This document shows, piece by piece, positions 34,863 to 44,773 of a stretch of 64,000 bases of DNA. Both the position numbers and the translations under genes were made by a program. The number at the start of each line of letters is the position of its first letter. The stretch's first letter is position 1. The notes beneath the pieces were generated by a model, which was given only the letters and a program-made list of their open reading frames with translations, searched no databases and was not told where the DNA came from. Origin of the DNA: Phaeocystidibacter marisrubri (GTDB lineage: Bacteria > Bacteroidota > Bacteroidia > Flavobacteriales > Schleiferiaceae); the NCBI RefSeq assembly GCF_008933165.1, contig NZ_WBVQ01000001.1, forward strand, positions 744,001-808,000, in the 5' to 3' direction.

Positions 34863-36302
34863 TCACATCCCGAACGCGAAATAGGCAGGTCTTCCGTTGG
34901 GGTGGTAGCCTTGAATGAGAAGTCCGTCTCCCGGACGTAGGTCGCTGAGAATCTTCTCGATATCTTCTGGTGAAGTCACATTGATGTTGTTCATCTTAGT
35001 GATGATAAAACCACGCGGAACACCTGCATCTTTTAGCTTACCGTCACCTCGTTCGGTTACAATCACACCTCCACGCAATTTTAGACTGCGTTTTTGTTCA
35101 TTGCTCAATGCTTCAAAGGTGGCTCCCAAATCGGTTGTGAAATCGCTTTGTGTGGCAGTGATCAATGCAGTATTTCCAATACTATTGGTGAGTGTGAGGT
35201 CGAATACTTCTTCAGAACCTTCGCGGTCTACAGTGACCCTTACAATGTCACCCGGACGTTTTCTACCTACTACTTCGAGAAGTTCACTGGAACGCGTTAT
35301 CTGGCGATCTTCAATCCTTGTAATGACATCGCCTGTTTTGATTCCTGCACTTTGTGCAGCGCTTCCTTCTACAACGTTGGCAATGTAAACACCGGTTGTG
35401 CGGTTGAGATCCAGCTCGGTAGCCAATTGTGGAGTCACGTTCGATATATTCACCCCGAGGTAGGCACGTTGCACCACACCGTATTCAATGATATCATCGA
35501 CCACTTTTTGAACCAAATTGCTAGGAACCGCAAAGGAGTAACCTTCAAATGTACCTGTATGTGTACTGATGGCGGTGTTGATTCCCACCAAATCACCGTT
35601 GAGGTTTACCAGAGCACCTCCGCTGTTTCCTGGGTTTACCACCGCATCCGTTTGTAAGAAGGATTCTATGGCAGAGCGCTCATCTATCACGTTGATACTT
35701 CGGCCCTTTGCACTGATGATTCCGGCTGTAACGGTAGAGTTAAGGTTGAAAGGATTGCCTACTGCCAACACCCATTGTCCTAATCGGACATCATCAGAAT
35801 TAGCGATGGGAAGCGGTTTGAGATCATCCGCTTCTACTTTGAGGACAGCGATGTCTGTTGTAGGATCAGACCCAATCACCACCGCCTTTAATTCGCGATT
35901 GTCGTTCGTGGTTACCGACACCTCACGTGCATCCTTAATTACGTGGTTGTTGGTAACAATGTATCCGTCTTCAGAAATAATTACCCCGGAACCGCTGCCC
36001 TCGACAATACGTGGAGTTCGGTTTCCATTGCCAAAGAAGGAGCCGCCAAAAGGACTCATGTAATAGCCTTGCTCTACGGCCGTTTTTACGTGTACAACGG
36101 AACTAACCGTGGATTCAGCTGCTTCCGAAAAATTGTCCCAACGTAGGGGAGAAGCACTCGATGTAGTTATACTGTGGTGGTTTGGCGATTCTTGAATAAC
36201 CACTTTTTGAGTGGGTTCCATGAATAGGGCATAGCTCGAAACAGCAATAGCACCACCCGCAACGGCAATTCCGAGGGAGGATAGAATTTGTTTTGAATTC
36301 AT
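34863..36302 (-). CDS. Do/DegP-type periplasmic serine protease with two PDZ domains
   Basis: A 479-residue HtrA-family protease that degrades or refolds damaged envelope proteins. The catalytic triad is readable: His in TNNHVI near residue 119, Asp in TTDIAVL near 149, Ser in NPGNSGGALVNLNG near 226. Two PDZ domains follow, about 265-360 (AYLGVNISNVTPQLA) and about 390-475. The start is the ATG at 36302, opening onto a membrane anchor or signal (LSSLGIAVAGGAIAVSSYALF); a frame extending upstream by 17 codons gives no better start. It is alone, divergent from dapF. Confidence 0.94.
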   Translation of the reverse strand: MNSKQILSSLGIAVAGGAIAVSSYALFMEPTQKVVIQESPNHHSITTSSASPLRWDNFSEAAESTVSSVVHVKTAVEQGYYMSPFGGSFFGNGNRTPRIVEGSGSGVIISEDGYIVTNNHVIKDAREVSVTTNDNRELKAVVIGSDPTTDIAVLKVEADDLKPLPIANSDDVRLGQWVLAVGNPFNLNSTVTAGIISAKGRSINVIDERSAIESFLQTDAVVNPGNSGGALVNLNGDLVGINTAISTHTGTFEGYSFAVPSNLVQKVVDDIIEYGVVQRAYLGVNISNVTPQLATELDLNRTTGVYIANVVEGSAAQSAGIKTGDVITRIEDRQITRSSELLEVVGRKRPGDIVRVTVDREGSEEVFDLTLTNSIGNTALITATQSDFTTDLGATFEALSNEQKRSLKLRGGVIVTERGDGKLKDAGVPRGFIITKMNNINVTSPEDIEKILSDLRPGDGLLIQGYHPNGRPAYFAFGM

Positions 36303-36418
36303 CACTATTGATTTATGTTTGATTTTGTGTTGATTCTCATAGCAAGTTAACAACTCTTAGGCCTTATGGATTGTGGGTTAACACGAATTTAACCATCTGT
36401 TCTAAAGGATCTTATTGC

Positions 36419-36426
36419 TACCTTCG
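36419..36426 (+). promoter_or_regulatory. -7-like element 4 nt before dapF
   Basis: TACCTTCG, one mismatch from TAnnTTTG, ends 4 nt before the ATG at 36431. It would give a leaderless or near-leaderless dapF transcript. Confidence 0.4.
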
Positions 36427-36430
36427 CCAA

Positions 36431-37207
36431 ATGAAATTCTCATTCCACAAATACCAAGGTACTGGAAACGACTTTGTGATGGTTGACCATCGTGAAGGAG
36501 GACTTTCTCACCTTTCTCAAGAGCAAATTGCCCTCATATGTCATCGCAGGTTTGGCATTGGCGCCGATGGTTTCATCTTGATAGAAGACGATCCCAATGC
36601 CGATTTCAAGATGGTGTATTACAACAGCGATGGAAGAGAGAGTACGATGTGTGGCAATGGTGGGCGATGTTCGGTCCGGTTCGCTAGATATCTAGGGATT
36701 GGTAAGGATGAACATATCACCTTCACGGCTATTGATGGTTTGCACGAGGCATCCGTTGCGGATGGTATTGTATCGCTAGGGATGAATGATGTTCGTGAAA
36801 TTCGCGATTCAAACGGCGATTGGTTCTTGGATACGGGGTCACCGCATCATGTATGCTTTGTTGAGAATGTAGAAGACTTTCCAGTAGACAAGGAAGGACG
36901 TCGAATTCGCAACGAGGTTTACGGTGTAGAGGGATCAAATGTAAATTTCATTGAATGGGATTCGGAAACCCTTCATGTTAGAACCTATGAGCGTGGAGTG
37001 GAAGGTGAAACCTATAGTTGTGGTACAGGTGTAACTGCCTCAGCTTTAGCTCTTCACCACAGTGGGGTGTCAAACGCTCAGAATATTCAGATTAAAACTC
37101 CGGGTGGAAACCTATCTGTATCTTTTACCTTTGAAAACAACGCGTATCACCATGTTAAACTCGTTGGACCTGCACAATTTGTATTTGCAGGTGTTTGGGA
37201 AAGGTAG
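36431..37207 (+). CDS. dapF: Diaminopimelate epimerase
   Basis: DapF turns LL- into meso-diaminopimelate for lysine and peptidoglycan. The 258-residue protein has both active-site cysteines, in MCGNGGRCSVRFA near residue 76 and YSCGTGVTASALAL near 196. The N-terminus FHKYQGTGNDFVMVD is typical. I chose the ATG at 36431 because a -7-like element lies just before it; an alternative frame start at 36371 would add 20 residues with no family match. It heads an operon with a GNAT gene, a multihaem cytochrome and mltG. Confidence 0.96.
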   Translation: MKFSFHKYQGTGNDFVMVDHREGGLSHLSQEQIALICHRRFGIGADGFILIEDDPNADFKMVYYNSDGRESTMCGNGGRCSVRFARYLGIGKDEHITFTAIDGLHEASVADGIVSLGMNDVREIRDSNGDWFLDTGSPHHVCFVENVEDFPVDKEGRRIRNEVYGVEGSNVNFIEWDSETLHVRTYERGVEGETYSCGTGVTASALALHHSGVSNAQNIQIKTPGGNLSVSFTFENNAYHHVKLVGPAQFVFAGVWER

Positions 37208-37210
37208 AAT

Positions 37211-37729
37211 ATGACGAACAATACGGAAAGATTGCACTTTAGGCCATTGGAAGTAACCGATGTAGATTGGTTGATGGATTGGGAGAACAATCCCTCCAAC
37301 TGGACAGCGGGTGATCGTCAGGTTCCACTTTCGCGAGGCACATTTCAACGCTATGTCAACAATGCTTCAGAGACGCTAGCAGAGGCTGGTCAGTTCCGGT
37401 GGGTCATTGAGCGTAGGGATACGAAATCGCCTGTAGGCTTACTCGATCTTTATCAATATTCAGAACGCCACCAAAGAGCAGCAGTGGGTATCTTGATTGA
37501 ATCTAGTGCTCGTAATTTAGGGTTCGGTAAGGAGGCTCTCCGCTGGTTGATTGACTATTCGAGAGATGTCGCTTTCCTTCATCAACTCTTTGCCGAAATT
37601 GGTAGTAGAAATGAAGGTAGCATTAAGCTATTTGAGTCGGTGGGCTTTGTGAGCGTAGGCGTTCTGAAGGATTGGCTGCGCAAGAAGGATTACTTCGAAG
37701 ATGTGGTTCAAATGCAGCATCTCTTATGA
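37211..37729 (+). CDS. GNAT-family acetyltransferase
   Basis: A 172-residue GNAT protein of the RimJ/RimL or SpeG-like group. The fold is seen in LHFRPLEVTDVDWLMDWENNP, QFRWVIERRDTKSPVGLLDLY, and the acetyl-CoA loop AVGILIESSARNLGFGKEALRWLIDY near residue 90, ending with ERIGSVGF-like NEGSIKLFESVGF. Substrate cannot be inferred. It starts 4 nt after the dapF stop and its stop overlaps the ATG of the cytochrome gene (ATGA), so the genes are co-translated. Confidence 0.88.
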   Translation: MTNNTERLHFRPLEVTDVDWLMDWENNPSNWTAGDRQVPLSRGTFQRYVNNASETLAEAGQFRWVIERRDTKSPVGLLDLYQYSERHQRAAVGILIESSARNLGFGKEALRWLIDYSRDVAFLHQLFAEIGSRNEGSIKLFESVGFVSVGVLKDWLRKKDYFEDVVQMQHLL

Positions 37730-39705
37730 AGCGTTCATTCCTTATCATAATCGCTATTTTCTCATTGGGCATTTTTCTCGCGCAATGTGATTTCAGTTCA
37801 GACAAACCGTCGGAAGTGAAAGCTGAACTCACTTGGAGAAATCATGCAGATTCCGTGAAATACATGGGGATTGAAACGTGTTCGTCCTGTCATGCAGACA
37901 TTCGTCACACGTTCGTGCACACTGGGATGGGAAGCTCTTTCGGCCCGGCGAACAAAGAAAAGGCCCATTACGATTGGAATGGTTCTGTGGTTATCCACGA
38001 TGAAGAATCGAACCTATCCTACAAACCTTATTTCTACGGTGACCAGTTAATGGTTCTGGAGTTTCGCCTAGACGGAGTGGACACCATTCACAAGCGCATT
38101 CAAAAGATAGATTATATCATAGGGTCTGGACAGCACACGAATAGTCACATTTACAATGTGAATGGATTCTTGTATCAAGCGCCTTTTACGTTCTACACAC
38201 AATCTGAGAAAGCCGACCTGCCACCAGGGTTTGAGCATGGCAATAACACAAGGTTTAGTCGACAGATTGGATTGGAGTGCATGAGTTGTCACAATGCAAT
38301 GCCCGTGGATTTCGTGCGCGGGTCTAACAATAAGTTCAATCGTGTTCCCATGGGAATTGACTGCGAAAGATGTCATGGACCGGGGGAGATTCACGTCAAA
38401 GAAAAGCTTGCAGGAATTCACGTAGACACCAGTCAGGGTCCGGATTACAGCATTGTTAATCCTCGACGATTAGATGCCAAACGACAAGTGGAGATTTGCC
38501 AGCGGTGTCATTTACAAGGAAATGCAGTTTTGGCAGAGGGGAAGAGCTTCTTCGATTTCAAACCGGGTATGGTATTGTCGGATGTGATGGATGTTTACTT
38601 GCCGCGCTATGAAGACAGTGATGAATCTTTCATTATGGCAAGTCATGTAGACCGATTTGCTCAGTCGCAATGTGTGATTCACTCCGAGGGCACCTTTAAC
38701 TGTATTTCATGTCACAACCCGCATATCAGTGTACGGGAGACGAATATTGATATCTTCAATGCTCGATGCGCGACGTGCCATACGACTGGAGGAGAATTGC
38801 AGTTGTGTTCAGAAGAACTTCCTGTTCGAAAGGAAGTAGCTGATAACTGTGTTTCGTGTCATATGCCAGTTTCAAGCTCTGAAGATATTCCTCACGTCAC
38901 AGTGCACGATCACAAGATTGCTGTTCCGAGTACTAGGACTCGCGAGCGATTAGAACAAACAGAAAGAGTTCTTCAAGCGTTGGTTGCCATCAACAATCCT
39001 AATCCGTCTGTTCGAAGTAAGGCAAGAGCCTTTATTCAGCAGTATGAGCAGTTCTCAGGGGCCATTACTTTATTGGATTCAGCTTGGAAATATGTTCAAA
39101 AACTTCCTGAAGGATCCTCAGTTTCGGAGAGAGTGCACATTTACTATTTGAGAAACACACCTGCCTTGATGGTTCAGTATATTGAAAGCGAAGGGGCTCA
39201 ACGTGTGTTAGATGGACTGATGTCTACAACCTACGACAATAGAGATGCGTGGACCGCATACCGGATTGGTCAAGCCTATGATGAGCTAGGACAATTGGAG
39301 AAGGCGAGAGGTTTTTATGCAAAGGCAACCTTACTGGCACCTCACGTGCTCGAATTTGAGAATAAATTTGGGGCTGTTGCATTAAAGATGGGCGACATAC
39401 AAACGGCAGAAACTTCTTTCAAAAAGATTGTGGAAGCCAATCCATATTTGCCAGAAGGACACGGAAACCTGGGTTATGTGGACCTTTTGTATGGAGATAC
39501 CGCTACAGCAGTGACTCAGTTTGAAACGGCAATAAAACTCAATCCAGATTACGAGCCTGCCCGCTTAAACTTGGTTTCCTGTTATATAGCACAAAAGAAA
39601 TATTCCGATGCCAAGGTTGTATTGAAACCGTTAATGGAGCTGTATCCCAATAACGAAAGGTACCAGAGCGTTTGGAAGTTCCTGAATCAACAGGGAAAAA
39701 ACTAG
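37726..39705 (+). CDS. Multihaem c-type cytochrome with TPR repeats
   Basis: A 659-residue lipoprotein (lipobox LAQC in MKRSFLIIIAIFSLGIF). I count seven CXXCH haem-attachment motifs: CSSCH near residue 52, CMSCH near 185, CERCH near 213, CQRCH near 258, CISCH near 325, CATCH near 348 and CVSCH near 375. The last 220 residues (about 440-650) are TPR-like helices, for example AYRIGQAYDELGQLEKARGFYAKA. It resembles Bacteroidota/Planctomycetota multihaem cytochromes of the c554 group with a KYMGIETCSSCH start. Its electron partners are unknown. The start overlaps the GNAT stop. Its place between dapF and mltG, two cell-wall genes, is unexpected. Confidence 0.9.
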   Translation: MKRSFLIIIAIFSLGIFLAQCDFSSDKPSEVKAELTWRNHADSVKYMGIETCSSCHADIRHTFVHTGMGSSFGPANKEKAHYDWNGSVVIHDEESNLSYKPYFYGDQLMVLEFRLDGVDTIHKRIQKIDYIIGSGQHTNSHIYNVNGFLYQAPFTFYTQSEKADLPPGFEHGNNTRFSRQIGLECMSCHNAMPVDFVRGSNNKFNRVPMGIDCERCHGPGEIHVKEKLAGIHVDTSQGPDYSIVNPRRLDAKRQVEICQRCHLQGNAVLAEGKSFFDFKPGMVLSDVMDVYLPRYEDSDESFIMASHVDRFAQSQCVIHSEGTFNCISCHNPHISVRETNIDIFNARCATCHTTGGELQLCSEELPVRKEVADNCVSCHMPVSSSEDIPHVTVHDHKIAVPSTRTRERLEQTERVLQALVAINNPNPSVRSKARAFIQQYEQFSGAITLLDSAWKYVQKLPEGSSVSERVHIYYLRNTPALMVQYIESEGAQRVLDGLMSTTYDNRDAWTAYRIGQAYDELGQLEKARGFYAKATLLAPHVLEFENKFGAVALKMGDIQTAETSFKKIVEANPYLPEGHGNLGYVDLLYGDTATAVTQFETAIKLNPDYEPARLNLVSCYIAQKKYSDAKVVLKPLMELYPNNERYQSVWKFLNQQGKN

Positions 39706-39711
39706 AGGTGA

Positions 39712-40743
39712 TTGATCATGATGCGTAAGAGGATTCTATTCTTTCTTGGAGTTTTTGTTGTACTCGCTGGCTCGATAGTAGCCGTTATTGGATATGATGT
39801 TTTGTTTGAATCGAACTTCAAAGGTGAGCCTATTGAGTTTTTCGTTCATCCCAACTCGGAGTTGCAGGATATTGTTGCTGCTTTGGATTCAGGTCTAGTA
39901 GATGCGGATAGCTTTGAAAAATGGGCGGAACTCAAAGGCCTTCCTGAAAAACTGAAGCCAGGCCGGTATGTATTTACGGAGGGAATGACCAATCGAGAAA
40001 TGGTAAACCGACTTGTAGCGGGTATTCAGACTCCTACGAAGTTACAGTTTCATCATGTGATTGATTTTGCGGATTTAGCCGGAGAGTTAGCACGGGACCT
40101 TCAAGCCGATTCTGTAGCCTTTTACTTGGCATTGAACAGTGATGAGATCTGGGGAGAACACAAGGTTAAAGCTGAGTATCGATTGGCTTATATCGTACCG
40201 AACACTTATGAAGTATATTGGACTACTTCGCCGACAGATGTGGTAAACCGCTTGATTACAGAGAGAGATAAGTTCTGGAATAACACTAGAGTGGAGAAGG
40301 CCAAAAATTTGGGGCTCACACCTGAGGAAGTCGCGACACTTGCATCCATCGTTCAAAGTGAAACCTATATGACGGATGAAATGTCCAAAGTAGCAGGATT
40401 GTACCTGAATCGATTGGACAAGAGTATCAAGCTCCAGGCGGACCCTACGGTGAAGTATGCCTATGAGAAGGCGAATCCAGATCAACCCAAGGTGCGCAGA
40501 GTGCTGTATGGTATGCTGGAATTGGATTCTCCTTACAACACCTACAAATACTCAGGCCTACCTCCTGGACCTCTCTCTATCCCAGAGATTACGGCCATTG
40601 AAGCGGTGCTGAATCCTGAAAAACACGATTATATCTTCATGTGCGCCGACCCTGACCGTCCGGGCTACCATGCCTTTGCAAAAACGGTTCGTCAACATGC
40701 TCGAAATGCGCAACGCTATCAACACAGCCAATGGGGAAACTAA
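39712..40743 (+). CDS. mltG: Endolytic transglycosylase MltG
   Basis: MltG cuts nascent glycan strands and so sets peptidoglycan chain length. The 343-residue protein has an N-terminal membrane anchor (FFLGVFVVLAGSIVAVIGYDV), a LysM-like subdomain, and a YceG core. The catalytic glutamate is in ASIVQSETY near residue 218, and QADPTVKYA, PYNTYKYSGLPPGPLSIP and a final DYIFMCADPDRPGYHAFAKT are all present. The start codon follows an AGAGGTG Shine-Dalgarno-like site by about 10 nt. It is the fourth gene of the dapF operon. Confidence 0.95.
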   Translation: MIMMRKRILFFLGVFVVLAGSIVAVIGYDVLFESNFKGEPIEFFVHPNSELQDIVAALDSGLVDADSFEKWAELKGLPEKLKPGRYVFTEGMTNREMVNRLVAGIQTPTKLQFHHVIDFADLAGELARDLQADSVAFYLALNSDEIWGEHKVKAEYRLAYIVPNTYEVYWTTSPTDVVNRLITERDKFWNNTRVEKAKNLGLTPEEVATLASIVQSETYMTDEMSKVAGLYLNRLDKSIKLQADPTVKYAYEKANPDQPKVRRVLYGMLELDSPYNTYKYSGLPPGPLSIPEITAIEAVLNPEKHDYIFMCADPDRPGYHAFAKTVRQHARNAQRYQHSQWGN

Positions 40744-40790
40744 CTACTCTCGATGCACTTTCAATTCAATTGAGTGCATAGTACTTCTGA

Positions 40791-41140
40791 TCGCCTTCAG
40801 ATACGCTCAATGAACCTCGACTTTACACGATTGCTGGATTTGGCGGGGTAGGAGAGCAGTAGGTTATGGTGCTACAGGGTTGAAAGGAGGTAGTGAGAAT
40901 CCGAGTTATAATTCCGCTGGATAAGCCATTCCGTTATTCATTCGAGGCTCAAAATACTATTGGAGTCTGGGTATTGGTTTGTCACGTTTCCCCGTAAGGA
41001 GTCACTTGTGGAAAGGCGTGTTTAGTGTCGTGAATATGATCAAGATTCCCGCACCCGACTCGAATACCACACTTCAGATGGAAACTTTTACTTCCATCTT
41101 ATTTACTATGAAGAGAAGCTTATTCTACTGTGACGGTTGA
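40791..41140 (+). pseudogene. Decayed outer-membrane-barrel-like gene
   Basis: A coding-like stretch in what would be a 376-bp gap. Frame one reads LNEPRLYTIAGFGGVGEQ then hits TAG at 40860. A one-base shift near 40859 continues as VGYGATGLKGGSENPSYNSAG, then a TAA at 40922-40924 in the same frame, and again AIPLFIRGSKYYWSLGIGLS and a long tail to TGA at 41138. The alternating glycine/aromatic pattern is that of a beta-barrel. With one frameshift and one stop it is probably dead. It overlaps the 3' end of the convergent T9SS gene. I cannot name the family. Confidence 0.45.
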
Positions 41141-41926
41141 ACGAGCAATCAGTTCACCATTTTCACCGCGGACAGCCACAATGTACATTCCAGCGGCTAG
41201 GGTAGATGTAGAGATGCTAGATTGATTCGCTTCTGCATTTTCTGAGTGAACCAATTGGCCACTAACTGAATAGAAATCTACTTGAGCGGAGGTTGTCAAT
41301 TCAGGCAATGAAATCCAATCTGTAGCAGGATTCGGATAAGTAGACCAAGATTCATGGGTCGTTTCTTCTAGACCCACACCGTATACCATATTCATAGTGA
41401 AATAGGGGAATACTTTGTCGGGATCAACGGGTTGATCTGCTACTCCGATTAACTCTGTACTTTCAATATCAATAGGATCAGCATTGTCTGGTCTCCAAGG
41501 GAATACGTTGTTGGAGTAGATAGAAATACTGGTTTGATTGAGGTCAAATTCCAAGGTGTAAGTGAAGCCTGTTTCGAAGAAGACGGATGCCACTTCAAAT
41601 TGATGATCTCCGTTGGAACGCTCAGTTGGGTAGCCTGTGTACAGCTCTGTGCCTTCGGCATCAAGAATTCGCAAATATGCACTACCTGAATTGCTCAGTC
41701 CAAAATTATCCCAGTTGATGGATTCAATTCGAGACTGCACACCTGTCCATGTAACTTCCATGCTGAAAATCCCAGACACTTCAACCACTTCTGGTGTAGA
41801 CTTTTCCGGAAAGAGTTCAACATTCTGAACGCCATCATTGGATTGACCCAGCATAGCAACCGACGAAAAAGCGGTGATGAGGGCCAAAGCATTAGAGCGT
41901 AATCTGAAGGTGTGCGACTTCTTCAT
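41120..41926 (-). CDS. T9SS type A sorting-domain protein, small
   Basis: A 268-residue secreted protein: signal peptide MKKSHTFRLRSNALALITAFSSVAMLGQ. The middle is beta-rich with no domain I can name (YLRILDAEGTELYTGYP...). The last 75 residues form a type IX secretion sorting domain: WSTYPNPATDWISLPEL, VDFYSVSGQLV, and a GMYIVAVRG strand, which target the protein through the T9SS to the cell surface or outside. The gene is leftward and stands alone, followed at its 3' end by an overlapping gene remnant on the other strand. Confidence 0.85.
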   Translation of the reverse strand: MKKSHTFRLRSNALALITAFSSVAMLGQSNDGVQNVELFPEKSTPEVVEVSGIFSMEVTWTGVQSRIESINWDNFGLSNSGSAYLRILDAEGTELYTGYPTERSNGDHQFEVASVFFETGFTYTLEFDLNQTSISIYSNNVFPWRPDNADPIDIESTELIGVADQPVDPDKVFPYFTMNMVYGVGLEETTHESWSTYPNPATDWISLPELTTSAQVDFYSVSGQLVHSENAEANQSSISTSTLAAGMYIVAVRGENGELIARSTVTVE

Positions 41927-42006
41927 AGTAGCGTATAATTAGGCTTCGGTGAAGAAAGTTACAAATAAAATCTTTTTAATTCCCAATAATGATAGCAACC
42001 AATTGT

Positions 42007-42038
42007 AAAAGGGGCCTTTTCCTAGTGGAAAAAGCCCC
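42007..42038 (-). terminator. Terminator after clpB
   Basis: Arms GGGGCCTTTTCC (42011-42022) and GGAAAAAGCCCC (42027-42038), with one mismatch, and a T-rich flank on the minus strand. Confidence 0.78.
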
Positions 42039-42062
42039 TCATTTAGTGCGTATTATCGAATA

Positions 42063-44654
42063 TTATATGTTCCTAAAAACGATGTTTCCTTCAAATTCAT
42101 CTACGAGAATTACACTGTCTGCAGTCACTTCTTCACCGATGATTTTCACCGATAGAGGATTGAGTACTTCTCGCTGTATCACTCGTTTTACGGGCCTAGC
42201 GCCAAAAAGTGGATCAAATCCAACGCGCGCAATATGACCTACAGCTTCTGGAGTGAAATCCAGAGTAATATCCTTTTTCGCCAGCATCTTTTTGAGCTGT
42301 TGTAGATGGATGTCAACAATTCCTGAAATTTCTTTTGAACTCAGTGGAGTAAAGGTGACAATTTCATCCACACGATTGATAAATTCTGGTCGCATGTGCG
42401 CTTTTAGCATCGTGAGAATTTCATCTTTCAATGAATTCATCACATCATTTGGCCTGTTTTCGTCATAGTCTGCCAGTTTCTCCTGGATCAATTGAGAACC
42501 GAGGTTGGAGGTCATGATGATGATGGTGTTTTTAAAATTGACCGTACGACCTTTGTTGTCGGTAAGTCGACCATCGTCCAAGACCTGAAGCAGAATGTTG
42601 AATACATCTGGATGTGCTTTCTCTATTTCGTCGAGCAAGACAACCGAATACGGTCTTCTGCGAACTGCTTCAGTGAGTTGGCCTCCTTCATCATATCCAA
42701 CATAGCCCGGAGGTGCTCCAATGAGTCGGCTCACTGCGTGTCTCTCTTGATATTCGCTCATATCAATGCGCGTTAACGCATTTTCATCATCAAAGAGGAA
42801 TGACGCAAGTGTTTTCGCCAATTCGGTTTTACCTACTCCGGTTGAGCCCAAGAAGATGAAACTACCAATGGGTCGTTTGTCATCACCTAAACCTGCTCTA
42901 CTTCTGCGAATGGCATCGGAAACTGCAGATATGGCTTCATCTTGACCAACTACTCTTTTGTGGAGTTCCTCTTCTAAGCGCAAGAGCTTGGAGCGTTCAG
43001 ATTCCAGCATTTTATTCACTGGTATACCTGTCCATTTAGAAACGACTTCGGCAATGTCTTCTGAGGTAACCTCTTCATTGATAAGCGAATTGCCGGTTTC
43101 TCGCGCTTCTAGATCAGCTTCGCTTTTCTTCAAGTCTTCTTCGGCTTCTTTGATGCGTCCATAGCGGAGTTCTGCCACTTTCCCGAAATCCCCAGCGCGT
43201 TCAGCTTGATCAGCTTCATGCTTGAAGCGCTCAATATCTTCCCTCGCTTTTTGGATGCGCTCAACGATTTCCTTTTCGCCTTCCCATCTTGCAGCAAGCG
43301 CGTTTCTGTCTTCGCGTAGATTTGCCAACTCCTCTTTAATAAGAGCCAACTTCTTTTTGTCGTCCTCGCGTTTAATGGCTTCCTGTTCAATTTCAAGTTG
43401 CATGATCTTGCGGTCCAAGACGTCAATTTCCTCAGGTTTTGAGTTGATTTCAAGTCGCAATTTCGAAGCAGCTTCGTCTACCAAATCGATGGCCTTGTCT
43501 GGCAAGAATCGATCAGTGATGTAGCGTTGTGAAAGTTCTACAGCGGAGATTATTGCCTCATCCTTGATTCGAACTTTGTGATGGGTTTCATACTTGTCTT
43601 TGATCCCACGCAAGATGGAAATCGAACTTTCGGTATCCGGTTCAGCAACGATCACTTTCTGGAATCGACGTTCAAGCGCCTTGTCCTTTTCGAAGTACTT
43701 CTGATATTCATTCAGGGTTGTTGCTCCGATAGCTCTCAGCTCTCCTCTTGCCAATGCTGGCTTAAGAATGTTAGCGGCATCCATGGCCCCTTCACCACCA
43801 CCAGCACCAACTAATGTGTGAATTTCATCAATAAAGAGGATGATTTCTCCATCACTGCTCGTTACTTCCTTTACCACTGCCTTTAGTCGTTCTTCAAACT
43901 CACCTTTGTATTTGGCACCAGCAATCAAACTGGCCATATCCAATGAGTGAATGACTTTCGATTTTAGGTTTTCCGGAACATCTCCTTGAACGATACGGTG
44001 TGCTAAACCTTCGGCTATCGCAGTTTTACCTACCCCTGGTTCTCCCACGAGGATAGGGTTGTTCTTGGTTCGTCTTGAGAGAATTTGAAGGATGCGACGA
44101 ATTTCGTCATCTCTACCAATTACAGGATCAAGTTTACCGGTATCTGCAAGTTCATTTAGGTTGAGCGCATACTTACCCAGAGCATTGTAACTGTCTTCTG
44201 CACTGGCGGTATTTGCTTTGGACCCTTTGCGCAATTCATCAATGGCAATTTGAAGATCCTTTTGATTGATACCTGCATCTTTCAAGATTCTACTAACGGT
44301 ACCATTGGCAGAAAGCAACCCAATAAGAACATGTTCTAGTGATACGAATTCATCACCGTTTTTTTGAGCGGCGCCTTGCGCTTTGCTGAGAACGTCGTTT
44401 GCTTCACGACTCAAGTACTGCTGACCTCCTTCTACGCGAGGCAGACTTTCAATGTGTGCACGGACTGCTGTTCGAATGGGGTCTAGATTTGCCCCCAATT
44501 TTTTGAGTAGGAAGGGGAGGACTTGATCGTCAACTTCAAGAATTCCCTCCATAATATGAGCATCAGAAATGGCCTGATGCCCGCGATCCATCGCGAGCTG
44601 TTGAGCAGCTTGGATGGCTTCTTGTGATTTGATGGTGAATTTATCGAGTTTCAT
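42063..44654 (-). CDS. clpB: ClpB disaggregase
   Basis: An 863-residue AAA+ chaperone that pulls proteins out of aggregates with DnaK and small heat-shock proteins. Layout: N-domain with two Clp repeats (1-145), first AAA with [16 protein letters not shown] near residue 200, coiled-coil middle domain (about 400-520), second AAA with [16 protein letters not shown] near 595, and a C-terminal region. The true start is the ATG at 44654 ([13 protein letters not shown]); a frame open 30 codons upstream is not part of the protein. Hsp20 and dnaK are in the same window, but not the same transcripts. Confidence 0.97.
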   Translation of the reverse strand: MKLDKFTIKSQEAIQAAQQLAMDRGHQAISDAHIMEGILEVDDQVLPFLLKKLGANLDPIRTAVRAHIESLPRVEGGQQYLSREANDVLSKAQGAAQKNGDEFVSLEHVLIGLLSANGTVSRILKDAGINQKDLQIAIDELRKGSKANTASAEDSYNALGKYALNLNELADTGKLDPVIGRDDEIRRILQILSRRTKNNPILVGEPGVGKTAIAEGLAHRIVQGDVPENLKSKVIHSLDMASLIAGAKYKGEFEERLKAVVKEVTSSDGEIILFIDEIHTLVGAGGGEGAMDAANILKPALARGELRAIGATTLNEYQKYFEKDKALERRFQKVIVAEPDTESSISILRGIKDKYETHHKVRIKDEAIISAVELSQRYITDRFLPDKAIDLVDEAASKLRLEINSKPEEIDVLDRKIMQLEIEQEAIKREDDKKKLALIKEELANLREDRNALAARWEGEKEIVERIQKAREDIERFKHEADQAERAGDFGKVAELRYGRIKEAEEDLKKSEADLEARETGNSLINEEVTSEDIAEVVSKWTGIPVNKMLESERSKLLRLEEELHKRVVGQDEAISAVSDAIRRSRAGLGDDKRPIGSFIFLGSTGVGKTELAKTLASFLFDDENALTRIDMSEYQERHAVSRLIGAPPGYVGYDEGGQLTEAVRRRPYSVVLLDEIEKAHPDVFNILLQVLDDGRLTDNKGRTVNFKNTIIIMTSNLGSQLIQEKLADYDENRPNDVMNSLKDEILTMLKAHMRPEFINRVDEIVTFTPLSSKEISGIVDIHLQQLKKMLAKKDITLDFTPEAVGHIARVGFDPLFGARPVKRVIQREVLNPLSVKIIGEEVTADSVILVDEFEGNIVFRNI

Positions 44655-44725
44655 TGTGTATATGCTTGTGATATGCTCAGCTTTCATCAATTGTAAGACC
44701 AAGACAGAAAGTTGATGTGGAATCA

Positions 44726-44736
44726 GACATTTTGTC
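44726..44736. promoter_or_regulatory. GACA-N3-TGTC inverted repeat upstream of clpB
   Basis: A perfect GACA-TTT-TGTC repeat about 72-82 bp before the clpB ATG, well placed for a promoter or operator. Similar arms lie before dnaK and hsp20. Confidence 0.35.
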
Positions 44737-44773
44737 CTACACAACTGAGGGCGAGTGTCTTATGGTCAGTTGA

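Noticed and set aside
35094-35657. 187-residue open frame antisense to the Do-type protease
   Set aside because: Overlaps the catalytic and PDZ region of a clear protease gene; no own start context or motif.
40752-40778. ATGCACT/AGTGCAT inverted repeat after mltG as a terminator
   Set aside because: 7-bp stem with a long loop and no T run after it; left as a weak repeat only.
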